Notes: generated by a model from the sequence alone, not told the origin. A stretch of 64,000 nucleotides of DNA from Phellopilus nigrolimitatus (GCA_021029095.1 JAJOHG010000046.1:186001-250000); one strand, 5' to 3'. Positions 1 to 11,983 are shown, numbered from the stretch's first letter. Made by a program: numbers and translations.

Positions 1-2761
1 AGCCCGACCCCGCGAAGCGAAAACCGAACTTATCCCAAACCCTTCGACATACATCGAAGTTCCGTAAGTACCAATTACTTCTTTACCTAGTTGAACGCAA
101 AGTAATCTAACAGCCCGTACCTCAGACACACCCCAGAAAAGCGGGTTCGAGCAAGGATCCTCGACCACCCGGGAAGTTGACGCCATACAAAGCTAAGACA
201 CACGGAATACTCTTTTCAGGAATTCATCAGCTACGACAGACTTACAAGAACATGGGCGATGTTCTACTCAGGGAAGTCGAGAACGGGAAGTTCGATGATG
301 TGCCCGACCTAGTCGAGAGCATATTCTCGGATGCCATTATTTCACGTGGCTTTCCCGGGGCTGCTCGCGTTTCAGTCTCTGACATCCTAACTAAGGTTCA
401 GGGGTCTGATGGACCTGGCTCTCACAGAAAGATGATTGACGCCTTTCCCGGGGCTTGGGTCCAGTGGCTGGCAAACAACCCAGGTGGTTTGAGCCGTGAA
501 GAGCAGATCGCCGACTACATGAACAAGATGGGCGACAAAATTCGTGGACTGTACTCCATTCCATCGAATGAAGATTCTCATGTATTCTCTGCTCGATTCA
601 GAAACAAACAGCCAGCTAATCCACCAGTGTCGTGTGTACGGAAGCCCGATATCTGTGTCCTCAATAGCGCAATCTCCGATCTGCCAGATGGAAAGGTCAA
701 CTGGGAACATCTACGTGCTGTAGTAGAGCATAAGGAATCGCTCAATCCAGTTGCTTTTCAAGCGGCGTATGAAGAACTCTTGAATTACGCTCGCCTGATT
801 TTTGCTTCGCAGCCGAACCGTCGATTTGTACTCGGTATGGCCATCCTCGGGGATTACGCGACTTTCTTTTACTTCGATAGAGCAGGCGTTATTTCATCCG
901 ACAGGTTTCACATCCACGAGAACCCCGAGAAGTTTCTTCGCGTCATCGTTGGCTTTCTTTTCGCATCCAATACCGATCTCGGCTACGACCCCACGATTGT
1001 TCTTAAAGATGGGAAAGGCTTCGTAACCGTGAAAGACAAAAAGTACGAAATAGAGAGAATTATCTACGTCGAATCATCGCTTCGTGGGAGGGGGACGGTA
1101 TGTTACCTCGCCATTCTCGACGGCAAGAAGTATGTCATCAAAGATTCTTGGGTGGATATATCCCGCCAATCGCCCGAGCATCAAATTCTCAAGCAGCTAC
1201 GTGGTGTAGCGGGCGTCCCGACTATTGCTGCCTATGAAGTGGTAAAAATCGGCATGGAAAAGGATACTACAAAACGGTTTAGAAAGTTTCTCAAGAAGAC
1301 GAAGTTTTTCAACGCAAGGGAACTAGTCTGGCGCAGGATCCTTGCTAAAGCCGAGAATCGCGAACATCGTCGGATTGTCATGACGCCCTATGGGGACAGT
1401 CTGGAGACATTTTCGTCTCTCATCGAGCTCGTATCGGGCATTAGGGATCTCGTTCTAAGTATGTTGTTCCTAATTTAATGTTTTTTCTGCGACAATTTTC
1501 TCACCTTTCTTCCCACAGTCGTTCGTGATCTTGCTGACAATGATATTCTGCATCGCGACCTCAGTCTTCGAAATGTCATTCTCGCGAAGTTAGACGAAAG
1601 CTCGCCTCTCCGTAGGGCCTTTTTGATTGATTACGACTTGGCTATCAATTTCATCATACAAAATTCGAGAACTGCCAAAGGGCCATCGAACGGTACGCTT
1701 CACGGATCACACTGTTCTTTGCTCAAACTTAATTACTAATTAACTGCGCTAAGGGTACCTTTGCCTTTCATGGCTCTTGAGCTTCTTGATTCCGACGCAA
1801 ATGGTAATCCCAAAGTCGCTCATGCGTATTACCACGATCTGGAGTCTATTTTCTTCATTTTGTGCTGGATCTGCACCATTCTCCAGGCCCGAATAACGAG
1901 GAGAGAAAGAACTTCAATTTTGCCGCGTCGGAGATCGGGAGATGGGCCGGCCTCGATATGGATAACGCAAACCTGGAAGACATCCAAATGAGGAAAGAGA
2001 AATCCGTGAACAACCTCCCTCGGTTCAAGAGCAATGTCCTTGGGCAGTTTTCCCCATACTTCAAGGACCTCCATCCTTGTCTGCTTGCCATGCACGAAGT
2101 ACTTTTCACTAGGCAAGCACAGAACTCCAAAAGGCTAGGAAGAGGAAAAGCTGTGTTGGACGCATGGGCGGCGATGTCGAAGGAAGAACGGGATCTGGCT
2201 TCCGACGATTTCAAAGAAAAAGTCAGTGAGGCAAAGGAAGATGTTCCCCTTTCCGATCAGCACCAGGACGAAGTATTTTCAGATCTCGTGAAAATTCTTG
2301 ACGACACCTTGGATGATCTATCCAAGAAGCACGGAAGTCCGCCTCCTGTTACTGTTGTGAACAATCCGAGTGCCTTCGCAATCGACGCGGCAGCGGAAAG
2401 CCCAGCGGTCGCAGCGAGAAAGAAAAAAAGGACGGTCGTGAGAAAGGTCGCGAAAGTCGAGGATGCGGAGAACCCGCTTGGTATAGGCGAGTCGGGAAAC
2501 GCAGACAATGGCATGCGCGGAGCGGCTTCTGAAGATCCTAGGCTAGAGCCGAACTTGGACGAGAAGCCCAATGTCGGGGTGGGACGAGTCCTTCGCTCCT
2601 TCGTCAAGAAGACCAATCCGCCGCCGCCCTCGGTGCGGAACTCTACACGTCGTTCCGCGCGTTCTGGTCCCCCAGAACAGAGCTCGCGTAGGTTAAGGAG
2701 TGCGACGAAGCCTTCAGGCTCGAAGAGAGCGTCAAGTCTGAATAGTGGCATGCCGCTCTAG
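1..2761 (+). pseudogene. FunK1 fungal-type protein kinase, copy 1 (5' cut by window, frameshifted)
   Basis: Fungal-type (FunK1) protein kinase by comparison with the intact copy at 46532-49314. The window starts about 11 nt after the expected ATG. Exon 1 ends at 63 (GTAAGT donor). Exon 2 runs from about 137 to 1462, exon 3 starts at 1519 with the catalytic loop HRDLSLRN, exon 4 follows near 1754. Visible kinase parts are the VIKDSW lysine strand, HRD, the DYD (DFG-equivalent) motif and the HDLES helix. Against copies 3 and 4 there are single-base indels at about 1660-1690 (net +1), about 1762 (+1) and about 1886 (-1), so the tail from 1862 is in another frame than the core. A further one-base loss near 153 would break the frame from the usual exon 2 acceptor, but a second acceptor ending at 136 restores it. 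Either a decaying gene or one with homopolymer-type sequencing errors. Family assignment is firm; functionality is doubtful. Confidence 0.85.
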
Positions 2762-3300
2762 TCGTGCCTGAAGCGCAAGAATGCAGAGGGCAACTAAATT
2801 TGAGCAGAGAGGTCGGATTGACTAAGTTTAGATGAATTCCGAGTGATACGCAATTTAGGATTATATACCATGCATCTTACTTAGACCACATATGCAGATT
2901 TTGTAGTTATAACACTGTATGCTTCCTGTTTACTGGTCATATAATACATATTTATTACATGTTAATGCAAGATTTCATTTTTTGCTAGCAATGAGGTTCA
3001 AAGGGAGTTTCCGTATATGTTTATGTAATGGGGCGTGTGATTTGCTGGCAGAACTTCCGTCAAGCCACAACGCGCGGGCCAATCGAAAAGGATACATAGT
3101 TTGCTCTCACAAATTACTTACAAGGAGATATTCTTTGCTCTACGTCCTCTTATCTTTTATCATGTGGATCAGAGTCTAGTTCAATATAACTGCATTTGAC
3201 ATAAAATCTTAGAACGGAATTGACTTGACAGACCATAAACTTGTTTGCAAGAGTACACTTGCAGCGGACGCGGCTTCATGAACACCGGTCATAGTCATAT

Positions 3301-4512
3301 TCATTCCATCAGGCTGGAAGTAACAATCTTTTCCGCGATACCATTTCCATCATCATCGTGCGTCCAGATCGGCTGGCCGACAGCCAACAAGCTCTCCATT
3401 TCGTCCGCTTCATCCTGGCGGTACGGCACGGTCACGACCCGCCCTGACTCCGCCGTTACGTTGCGGAACAAAATTTGGAACGGCAATGTGTCGGTAGAGT
3501 TTGAGCTAGAGCCGTCTTCTACAGCCCGACGGTGACCAAACCGTGCAGGGCAGCTTGGCGCTATTGAGCGGCAAGTGAGTCGAGTAAAGAAAAGGAAGAG
3601 TAGATGGTAAATTTAAAGGCCATACGTACTGGCTGGAGTGCTACGAAAGCGGTAGATGCGTTCAGCGTTGCCCGTTGGGCATGCCTGGTCTTCATGGACT
3701 GCAATTGCCTGTCCCAGCGGTCATCTGACGTTACCCTGGTATCCAACCGCTAAAGTGATTATGGATAAGCTGAAAGTGTTTGTGAACTCGAGAAACATGA
3801 TTTATGTACTTACTACTGTTCAGAAGGAAGAAAGGAACAACCATCAGAACAGCGCGTAGTTGTTTAGAGCGAAGAAAACTCACAAACGCTGGCCATTATT
3901 GTTGTTCAGCGTATTGGCATAAAATTGTTTTAGTTTTTGTCCGTGGACTGCATTCCGAAAATGAGCAGCAGAAAGGGAACGTGAGCGGCGGGGAAGCTTA
4001 CGACCGTTCTGATGTTTATTAGCACATCTACTGGCCCCTGATTGAGCAAGATGGTCCGGTCCATTGTAGCCATCGGGGTAGCACTGTTTTTAGAGAGTTT
4101 ATGAGCGATCAATATGCTTAGAACAAAAGTCGACATACTCCGAGACCGCCGTCGTAGGTGGACGCGTACGGATACTCGTCGCATTCAACGCCGGCTCGAC
4201 CAGTACACTGGTTGGAGGACCTTAGTGCAACCAACAGCCGCCCTGCGCTTGGTCCCTTCACCAGCGTCGCTGGTGGCGTCGTAATGAAGAATATTGGTGA
4301 TTCCATGACAAAGATTCGCAAAGCTGAAGGTGTCGCAACTGTAAAAATCCTCATCTTGAGCCTCATGATTGAGTATATTGTACATGATAAAACATACACA
4401 GTCAGGGTAGCTATGCATGACCTTGACACACAAGCCCGAATGCTTGTGCCGTCACTGGACGAATCTTGATAGTGGCCAGAAGAGAAAAACAAACGGTGAT
4501 GACTGCGAGCAT
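3301..4512 (-). pseudogene. NucA/NucB-type secreted nuclease, dead copy B'
   Basis: Inverted-duplicate partner of the intact gene at 36852-38057, with the same seven-exon layout. The start at 4512 is followed by a secretion signal, but exon 1 carries extra bases that bring an in-frame TAG at 4413-4411 (codon 34). A second stop, TGA at 3723-3721, replaces a conserved glycine codon just after the GYQ motif. The CDEYPYAST-type nuclease motif region (about 4140-4200) and the C-terminal exon with WTHDDDGNG remain readable. Even the 2-nt exon (3814-3815, flanked by AG and GTAAGT) is preserved. The two stops make a functional product unlikely. Confidence 0.8.
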
Positions 4513-4515
4513 CAT

Positions 4516-6108
4516 GTATACAGCCTCTAGCGCGAAGAGTCAGACGTCAAAGAGTGTCGAGTGATCTCTGAGCTTTCTTGAGGATAAATATCGTTGCATT
4601 TTATACTGAAATATCGAGGGCTGAAACCCGAATCCATCGGCCAAAGACATACATAGCATAAAACATCGCAGTTAAGGAAATTTTCCTAGCGCACTGCGCT
4701 AGGTTGGTACACTGTTAACCTGCGTCCTTGGAGAACTTGTCGTTTCAGCCGGACCCTTGACATGTCAAAGAACTGATTGATTGATGTATCCAAGCAATTC
4801 TGAGACGACTGCTAGACCAAGACCACTAGACTCACGAAGACAACAACAAAGTCTCAAGCAGAGAATCACAACACGGAGTTACTCGGCCTGTTTAAGCGTT
4901 CAGATTATCTTTCAGTCGAGACTGAAGTTCCAAAAAAAAACAGACTGCGTGAGGGTGTCAGCTTGAGAAACGGTGTTTGGCGAATTAGCGCTTCTGAAAG
5001 AAGATATTAGCGACAGGATCGGAGCTACTGACACCGGGGAGCAAGGAAATACCGACCTGTGCTGCTTCTTGACATGCAAGCGTTGCTTTCACTACCAAGT
5101 TTAAGTGATGATGCAGCTCGGTTTTGTGGTGACTTTGCAAAACTTGATGCAAGTCGGAGTGTAGAGTGGTTCAAGTCTCGACATCTTCAAGGTCTTTTTA
5201 GACTGCGTAGCACCGACATGACATGAAGAAAGGGATCACGAAGAGGTCTTATTATGCTAGTACGCCTCGAAAATCCCGCCATAAGAACATTTCTAGAGTG
5301 CTTCATGATTAAGTGCATCACAGGACGCGCCGGTTTAGCTAGCTCAGTCCGATTGGCCCTTAAAATCACCGGTAGACAGCTAAGCGTTGATGCTCCAAAA
5401 GAAGATGATTCAAAGTTGCAAACAGCGGGTGCAGCAACTGAAGCTCTTGATACGCGAGTAGAGAGGAAAGTCAGTAGGCGACGAAGAACGCAGAAACACA
5501 AACTGAAAGTGGTGGCTAAATATGAAAATTTGTTCCCATCCGCGTTCAGCATGGCGTTCTTCAACTCCTTAACTTCAAATTCTGATGTGCATGTTTATAT
5601 CTCTGTCTCATGTATCTGATAAGCTACTTTTAACTAAATTTAACATGGGCCCTGCGTGATTTGAGGCCAATGTTTGGCTGAGGTTGGAGACGATGTCGGC
5701 GATAAATTGAGTGCTGGCTGCAGTGCGGATGGGAACAAATTGCCATATGCAGGACGCTTTCTGTACGCGATGATCGACAGTGGCGATGTTAGTTGTGCCG
5801 TGCACGAGGATCGTTGATCGCCGGACCCGACAGTAGCATCAATCTGAAGACGCATCTCGTTCTAAAAGTGTGAGAATCGTTGGCTGATCAACTGCCAGAC
5901 TTGCACGAGCACCTTACAAGTCTCCTCTTGAGGAAGATGTAATGAAGACCTTATAAAACTCGGACACAAACGCCTTGACTTGTCCTGGGAAAATGCGATT
6001 TGTGCAAATATTGATTACTCAGTACACGCGGAAGTAATTTATAGTTCCAGCTATACACTTAGTATGCTTCATATATCCGCCCTCGCGGTGCTGTTTCTCA
6101 ATCTATCT
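4516..6108. other. Gene-free stretch between the two nuclease genes, left copy
   Basis: No supported gene. The longest open frame (5254-5619, +) is not conserved: its counterpart in the mirror block (35241-36851) is broken by indels, so similarity there is only at DNA level. The stretch probably holds the upstream region of copy B' and the 3' flank of A'. Confidence 0.6.
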
Positions 6109-7332
6109 TCATTCCATCACGTTAGAGGTGACAATTGTCTCCGAGACACCCGTTCCATCATCACTGTGCGTCCAGATCGGCTGGCCCACGGCCAAGAATT
6201 TCGTCACTGCGTCCGAGTTCTCCTTGCTATACGGAACCGTAACGACACGTCCCGACTCCGTCGTAACGTTATGCATCTGGAGCTCGACGGCATGCGCCAA
6301 GTTGGTCGAGTTTGAGACGACGTCGTTGGCACGGCGCTGGTTTCCGCTTCCGCGCGAGGGGCAGGAATCCGCTGAGGAGAAAAGATTAATGAGCGTCACG
6401 TCCACATAAAAGGGCCCAAGATCGTCGAGTATATAATGTGTATACGCACTGGCGGGAGTGGTGCGGTAGCGATAGATCCCAGTGGAATCGTCGGGACATG
6501 CACCCGTGCCTTGAGTGCGGATTAACTCTCCTAGCGGCCCTCTAACATCGTTCTGGTATCCGACCACTGGAAACAGAAATTCACAGGTAAGACGGGCATA
6601 CACGAGCTTTGGCAATGTGCTTACAGCTTTCGGAGGAGAAAGAAAGTGTTGAGATAAAATATCAGAATGACGCACAGTCACTCAAAGTGATGCCAACTCA
6701 CAAAGCCTGTCCGTTATTATTGTGCAGCATGTTGGAGTAAAACTGCCCAATAGCCTGTCCGTGGCCTGCATTCCGATGATGAGCAGCAGCAGAGGAAGAA
6801 GAAAAAGAAATTGGAGACTTACGGCCGTTCTGTGGGCCATTGGCGCATCGTGTGGTTCCTGCTTGTTTAAGGTGGTCCTGTCCAGCGTAGCCACCAGGGT
6901 AACACTAATTATTTCAATATCGTGTGAGTGATTAGCGCGTTTATAATGAAAATCGACGTACTCCAAGGCCGCCATCGTAGGTAGACGCGTACGGATACTC
7001 GTCGCACTGTGTACCGGTGCGAGCGCACTGGTTGGCGGCCCCAGTGCAGCCGATAGCCGCTCTACGCTGTGCGCCTGTACCCGCGTCGGAAGTAGCATCG
7101 TAGTGGAGACTCCCAGTTATCCCGGCACAATACACCGCATAACTATAGTTGTCGCAGCTGTGAGGAGTCACATATTGAGTTTTAATGGATGATGTTTCGT
7201 GCAGCATGAAAGAACGTACACGTCAGGGTAGCCATGAGTTCCTTGACAAACGAGCTCGAACGTTTGCGCCGCTGCCGGGCGAATCATAATAGCTATCAGA
7301 AGAGAGGCAGAAATAATGGTGAAAGCCGACAT
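6109..7332 (-). CDS. Secreted NucA/NucB-type deoxyribonuclease-like protein, copy A'
   Basis: Predicted 278-aa secreted protein. Exons: 7332-7220, 7157-6962, 6904-6823, 6765-6702, 6626-6625, 6566-6450, 6371-6109; all frames close. Residues 1-22 form a signal peptide ending in AAAQ. The motif CDEYPYAST with a following DGG and the HGQAIGQFY segment match the core of the NucA/NucB extracellular nuclease family; the C-terminal 85 residues (ESGRVVTVPY, GQPIWTH) are an extension I cannot assign. Many paired cysteines fit secretion. Intact, unlike its neighbour B'. The nuclease call is from motif recognition only; activity is inferred. Confidence 0.72.
6625..6626 (-). other. Two-nucleotide microexon (CT) of nuclease A'
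   Basis: On the minus strand the context is GAAAG-CT-GTAAGC. The exon before it ends in phase 2 (TT then GTGAGT) and the next acceptor (TTTCCAG) needs one leftover base, so direct splicing would shift frame. Inserting these two bases restores F-L-V-G-Y-Q. Confidence 0.7.
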
Positions 7333-7911
7333 CTTGTAGAGTTCCGAACGAGTAGTTAAAGAGTGTCGAGTGGTCTCTGAATATCTTCAAGCCCGATACT
7401 GGCACCTCTTATACTGCAACGTCCAACGCTAACGCTTGTCCGCTAATCCCGCACCAGTCGGTCATTATGTTTTCCAGTGCTACATTGAACCTAGCATTAG
7501 AATCATGCATGCAGATGACATTTGTGGAGCGTTCTGAAAGCAGAGCATTTCTACCATGCAAGAATATTGAAAGTGTTTCATAGCACGAATTGCATCGTAA
7601 TTCGGGTGGTCCAGGCGAGTAACGAGGCTTCTTAGAACGCCGGAGGGTGCTTCTGTTGATGCGCCGACGGGTCCTCGGGACATACAGTTATGATGCGTAC
7701 TGAAACGAGCCTTGGCCCCGATGAGGACGACAGATGATGAATAACAGACTCAAAATGAGGCATAGATGAAACCCAGAAAATGAACATGACAGGGAAGTGT
7801 GGAGTACGTGGAGTATGCTGAGTATTTCGTATGCATCTTATGTAGCCAGAACACCGAAGTAGAAACAAAACAGATTCACCCAAGCTGAGACCAGCAACAA
7901 TCCCCATCCCC
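7333..7911. other. Intergenic, between divergent nuclease A' and DUF6924-like gene
   Basis: Shared upstream region of two divergently transcribed genes. Similar DNA lies inverted at 33457-34033. No open frame here is kept in both copies. Confidence 0.6.
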
Positions 7912-8416
7912 ATGCCTCCGCGACGCAACGCCGGCCTATACGTCTCCAGTGCTTCAGTCACCGATGCCCTCTTCGCCGAGCTCGTACAAGTTTTCGACAC
8001 CGCCCAGGATTTCGCAGAGTTCCCTCCCTTGCCGGGGTACATCCACCCCGTCCCAGACTCGGAGTGGGCACTTGGCGAGCAGCCAGCAGAGATCTACGCA
8101 CGCCATCGCCAGACTCGTTTCCCGGAGTACCTCGCCAAGCCGGTAGTCATCCTCGACGAGCAAACCGCGCGAGACAAGAGCATGCTCGTCTTGTCGCCTC
8201 TCCTGACGGACGATGGTGTGTTCGTCTTGCACGGTGTACGTTTCGATGCGCGGAAGGTCCCCGGAGCAGCGGTGAACCTTGAGATCAGCAATCAAGATTT
8301 GGATGATGTAAGCAAATAGGACAGCTTCCCAAGTGTGCATCTAACAGATATTTCAGTACTATGACGTTTCGTTCAATGGTTTCGAGACAGTGGATGATGA
8401 AGGTAGCAAGGTCTGA
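7912..8416 (+). CDS. Small DUF6924-like protein
   Basis: Two exons, 7912-8307 and 8357-8416, joined by a GTAAGC...TTTCAG intron in phase 0, give a 151-aa cytosolic-looking protein without signal or membrane segment. The middle contains KPVVILDE and LVLSPLLTDDGVFVLHG, followed by AVNLEISNQDLDD. This pattern of a predicted beta-strand, FVLHG-type strand and NLxIxNxD motif resembles the DUF6924 family, a small domain of unknown function; that link is my recognition and not certain. A broken copy lies inverted at 32985-33456. It is divergent from nuclease A'. Confidence 0.65.
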
Positions 8417-9051
8417 TGATGGTCTATAGCGCGCACTCCAATGCTTGTACATCTATCAATCTCCTTCGACGATAACTTTTTACATAGGAATACTTTGTCA
8501 ATTGTAACATTATATATTTCGTTTGAGAAAATCTCACTGTTGATCGTGTCTTGCTGCATGTCACGACTTGTATTACGATCCACAGGATCACGACCTGTGA
8601 GAGTTCGAAATTTGATCTCGAGCAGTATGAAAAACGGCGATCCCGTGGAGCGCGCAAGTCATGTATGATCGCACAAAATAATATCCACATGTCATGCTTC
8701 GCTCTTCACGCTAGAAGCAGCGGTAGCGGCCAATGATCTAAATGAAAGCGAAAGGAGAATAAGGAAGGCGACCTGCCAAAAGAGTGTGTGTTTGTACTTG
8801 CTTACACGTCTACCAAAGTCGGCTCATGAAAGAGAAGTTACAGAACGATTCTTTGAGCTCAATTCTCCTCAATTATGCATGATCTAAGCTGGTAAACTCT
8901 CGGGTGATATGGGGCTTAAATGTATACAAGCTCCATCCTTTAATTCTTCTCTCAAAATGTCAGAACACCCATGTAAGACCACTATTTTGATATTTTGAGG
9001 AACAAATGAATCATTTGCCTCCCCTCATTATGTGGCTCTAACGACAGCCTT
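8417..9051. other. Intergenic
   Basis: The first 85 bp still match the mirror block; after about 8501 the sequence is unique to this side. No gene seen. Confidence 0.6.
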
Positions 9052-9201
9052 GGGCCCCACTCGGCTCCACGAGTTAGCTAACTTTTAGCTAACTTTTGGC
9101 GGGTGGGAAAGTCCAAAAAGTTAGCTAACTGCCGGTTACCCATTTTCCCACCCGCCAAAAGTTAACTAAAAGTTAGCTAGCTCGTGCAGCCGAGCGGGCC
9201 C
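9052..9201. mobile_element. MITE-like element with long terminal inverted repeats
   Basis: A 150-bp sequence that is almost entirely two inverted arms of about 57 bp. The left arm starts GGGCCCCACTCGGCTCCACG and the right arm, read backwards, GGGCCCGCTCGGCTGCACG; both continue through GTTAGCTAACTTTT- and GGCGGGTGGGAAA-type blocks. There is no coding capacity. A target duplication is not clear (possibly TT). Fits a non-autonomous DNA transposon of unknown superfamily. Confidence 0.7.
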
Positions 9202-9510
9202 TTGAATCTTTGCGTTACTCGTTGTCATTTATTGCTTTTCCGTGGCTCGGAGGAAGTCATATACACATATTCTAGATGCGCTAATCTTATCTGGAACAGT
9301 GGAAACGTTCTGGTAACCAAAGAAAAAGAAATCATAAAGAAATAAGGAAAGGAAAAACTACTCTAAAAGGAAAATCCGTAAAAAAAGACGGTAGGTCCAT
9401 GCGGAAAAGTAGAGGACGTCTAAATTCAATTGATTGCACCGCTACCAGTGTAGTATCGCATAAGCAGCGTCCTGTCCAGAAATAAAAAATCTGCATAGAA
9501 TGCACATAGC

Positions 9511-9577
9511 AAGGAGGGGAGGGGTTAAGGAGGGGAGGTGGGAAGGAGAGAGGGAAGGGGGAAGGAAGGGGGGAGAT
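9511..9577 (+). repeat. Polypurine tract with many G-runs
   Basis: A run of about 67 bases that is nearly all A and G, interrupted by only a few T, with at least eight runs of three or more G. It lies about 200 bp downstream of the stop of the minus-strand gene at 9781. Such a tract could form a G-quadruplex or triplex. Confidence 0.6.
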
Positions 9578-9780
9578 GTCACTCAGCAGCATCAAGGCAG
9601 CAGAGACACCGTCGCCCTAGAATTCACATCTACTACTCATCATCGGCTTTCATTCGGCCTCGCCGACGCCGCATAGTTGTCACATACGTCGGCGATGGCG
9701 AGGTAAGCGCGCTCCCAGACATGGCAGCAAGGAATCTAGAAGAAGCGTCAGGCTTCCGGCCCCACGACGGTGCCCGCAGC

Positions 9781-11983
9781 TTAGACTTGAGGCGGGGCAG
9801 GGTGGTTGGACGCGGGCGTGCGCGGCGACAGCGTGGGAGACTTCTCGAGTGCCTTCTCAGGCCCGGGCGAGTCGAACTCCAGTGCAGGTGTCTGTTCGCG
9901 CTCGCAGCGGCGCACGGGAAAGCAGCGCCTCGGGAGCATCGAGTTTGTCAAGTCCGCAGCGAAGGGGCTGCGCTGCACTGGGGCCTGGAGAGGCGAGCCG
10001 AGGCTGTCTTGCGTGTGGTCTGCTGGCAATTCTAGGTTTGTGACGGGCGGAATCAGACGCTTGCTCTTGATGGGGATCTTCGACGTCGTCAAGTGTTGAG
10101 ACGTCGAACGCATTGGAGACGGCTTGGCGTTTGGCTCAGGGGACAAAGAGCATGAGGCCGTTGGCGGGTCTGATTTAGCGAAGCCGAAAGTTGCGTGGCC
10201 AGAATATGTTTGCAGACCCATACCCACGCGTGAGACCATTGACACGCCTCGATAGACCGGAATAGCCGACTGCTTGTGGAACGGGGTCCGGAAGTCGTCG
10301 AGCTCTAGAGAGACTTCGTCACGAGCAGAAGACTGAGACCCGTCGGACAGCGGGTTGTTGGCAGAGGAATCATGAGAGTCGTTGTTTGTGTCTGAATATC
10401 TTGATGTTGATGCTAGAGCTATCAGAGATGCATCTTGTATGTCGGCAATCGCGGAGTTGTCTTGCATGCCGTCATAGTCAGAAAATACAAAGGAAAAGTC
10501 AAAGCGAGGGGAACCGTCCACAAACAGTTCCTCGTTGTCGTCAGACAGTTCTTCTGATCCAGTGTCTAGAGAATGAGCATAGGCAATCTCGCCAGTATCA
10601 TGGTCGTCCACAGGTTGATCGACCATATCATCTTTAAGGAAAGGTGGGTCGGAGTTCCCTACACTAGGTTCGTAGGGAGTCGGAGCAGGCGGATCAGGAT
10701 CAACATCCAGCTCTCCAGGCTGGACGCTGGGGAGTGCGACGTCGGCAGGTCGACGTAAAGTTCGTTTGGGACTTCGGGTGGTAAAGGAATGTAGGAAGGT
10801 TCGATGTCAAGCTCACCAGGCAGAGCTGCAGGGAGAGCTACGTCGGCAGGTTAATGTCCAGCTCTCCATGCAAAGCTGCAGGTAGAGCGACATCGGCAGG
10901 ATCAAGGTCAAGCTCCCCAGGCAGAGCTGCAGGGAGAGCGACGGTGGCAGGATTAAGGTCGAGCTCGCCCGATAATGCGTCAGGTGGAGCGATGTCGACA
11001 AAGTCAACATCAAGCTCGTCTGGCAGGTGGGATGAGCAGAGCGACTGCGACGGGGTCGGGTTCAGGTTCAGGAGGAGGGAAAGGCGCGGAGTTGGGCTCC
11101 ATAGAGAAAGGCATGGCGTTTGGGAGTGGCTCCTCGGATGCGTGTAGGACTGCAGCCAGACTAGGAGTAGTAAAAGGAGAGGGGAAGTCGGAAGGGCTCT
11201 TGTCCTGAATAACGAAAAATAATTAGACATAAGCATTACGAAATAGAGGCTGACGGATGCTCACTAGTCCCATGCGAGAAAGCATCGTCGTCTTCAGGGA
11301 CAGCAGACCAGGACGTCTCAGAGGTTTCAATGAGCTTCGTAAGGTCGACGAGCTTATCAGATTCAGGAGTGCGGTTGGTCATGTCTTCAAGGACCCAGAC
11401 AGTGGTGGCGAAGTCGACTACGCGCGCGTCGTCCACGCAAAGCTCACGCGAAGAGCTGCGAGACGAGCGACGGAGTCGTAGTACAAACGAGACAATGACA
11501 CAGAGCAAGACAACGACACCGAGGAGGATTTGTACGTCGAATGAATAACGCGACAGCTGCCCTGGAGTGGGCGCGTCGTTGAGGGGCGAGTCGCTAAAGC
11601 AGACGCCCGTTAAGTATTCGAGGGCGGAGGAGTCTGGGAGGGTGCCATTCAAGCCATCAGTAGAGAAGAGCGGGTGCGCGGTGTAGGCCGAAGACTGCTT
11701 CGGAGCGGAAGCATACATCTGACCGGGGGAGGGCGGAAAACTTAGGGCTAACGATGTCGGTGGGTGGAGTCGACGTCGAAGAGTACTCGAAAGGCTCCGA
11801 GTCTGCGTAGTTGCCAGAGACAGAGCGGACGAGCTGCATGGCCAGGTGGAGGATGGATTGCGAGGAGGAGAGGTAGAAGTCGTGCGCGGCGCGGAGGTGT
11901 TGCGTGCCGTGCAGATTTACGTCTACGCAGACGAAGGAGAAGAGAGAGCCCAGGGCGAAGATGAAAACAAGACCGGGGAGCAT
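9781..11983 (-). pseudogene. Unknown single-pass membrane protein with coding repeats, frame-broken
   Basis: Several open segments on one strand look like parts of one gene. From 11983 a signal-anchor-like start (LVFIFALGSLFSFVCV) is followed by a luminal stretch; the segment starting near 11718 holds a clear membrane helix (ILLGVVVLLCVIVSFVL) followed by arginines and an acidic tail; an intron (GTAATG...TTATTCAG, about 11248-11208) leads to a proline-rich part, then 20-residue repeats, then a 281-codon acidic/serine-rich C-terminal part ending at 9781. Frame is lost at least three times between about 11040 and 10730, and the join between the first two segments is unresolved. I recognise no family. 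Could be a real gene with assembly errors in the repeats. Confidence 0.5.
10690..11000 (-). repeat. Degenerate 60-bp coding tandem repeat
   Basis: Minus-strand units encode variants of GELDLDPADVALPAALP. At least three good units lie at about 10810-10990 and two poorer ones at about 10690-10800. Two units lack one C in the same context (ACCTGCC where ACCCTGCC keeps frame). Confidence 0.65.

Larger units (their letters stand above)
1..8501. repeat. Inverted segmental duplication, left copy (part 1)
   Basis: Gene order FunK1, nuclease B', nuclease A', DUF6924-like gene matches, in reverse orientation, 41382 down to 32885. Similarity is near identity in FunK1 exon 2, lower over the nucleases, and continues through the non-coding gaps. 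It stops just after the DUF6924-like gene, near 8501. Confidence 0.88.

Noticed and set aside
387..710. 107-codon frame opposite FunK1 exon 2, repeated at 40672-40995 and 46930-47253
   Set aside because: Antisense shadow of a conserved exon; it recurs only because the exon itself recurs.
2257..2751. Long antisense frame over the FunK1 tail (also near 38632-39126 and 48810-49160)
   Set aside because: Shadow of the arginine/proline-rich tail; lengths change with each indel.
5254..5619. Possible 121-aa gene between the nucleases
   Set aside because: The mirror copy has frame-breaking differences, and there is no domain, signal or splice support.
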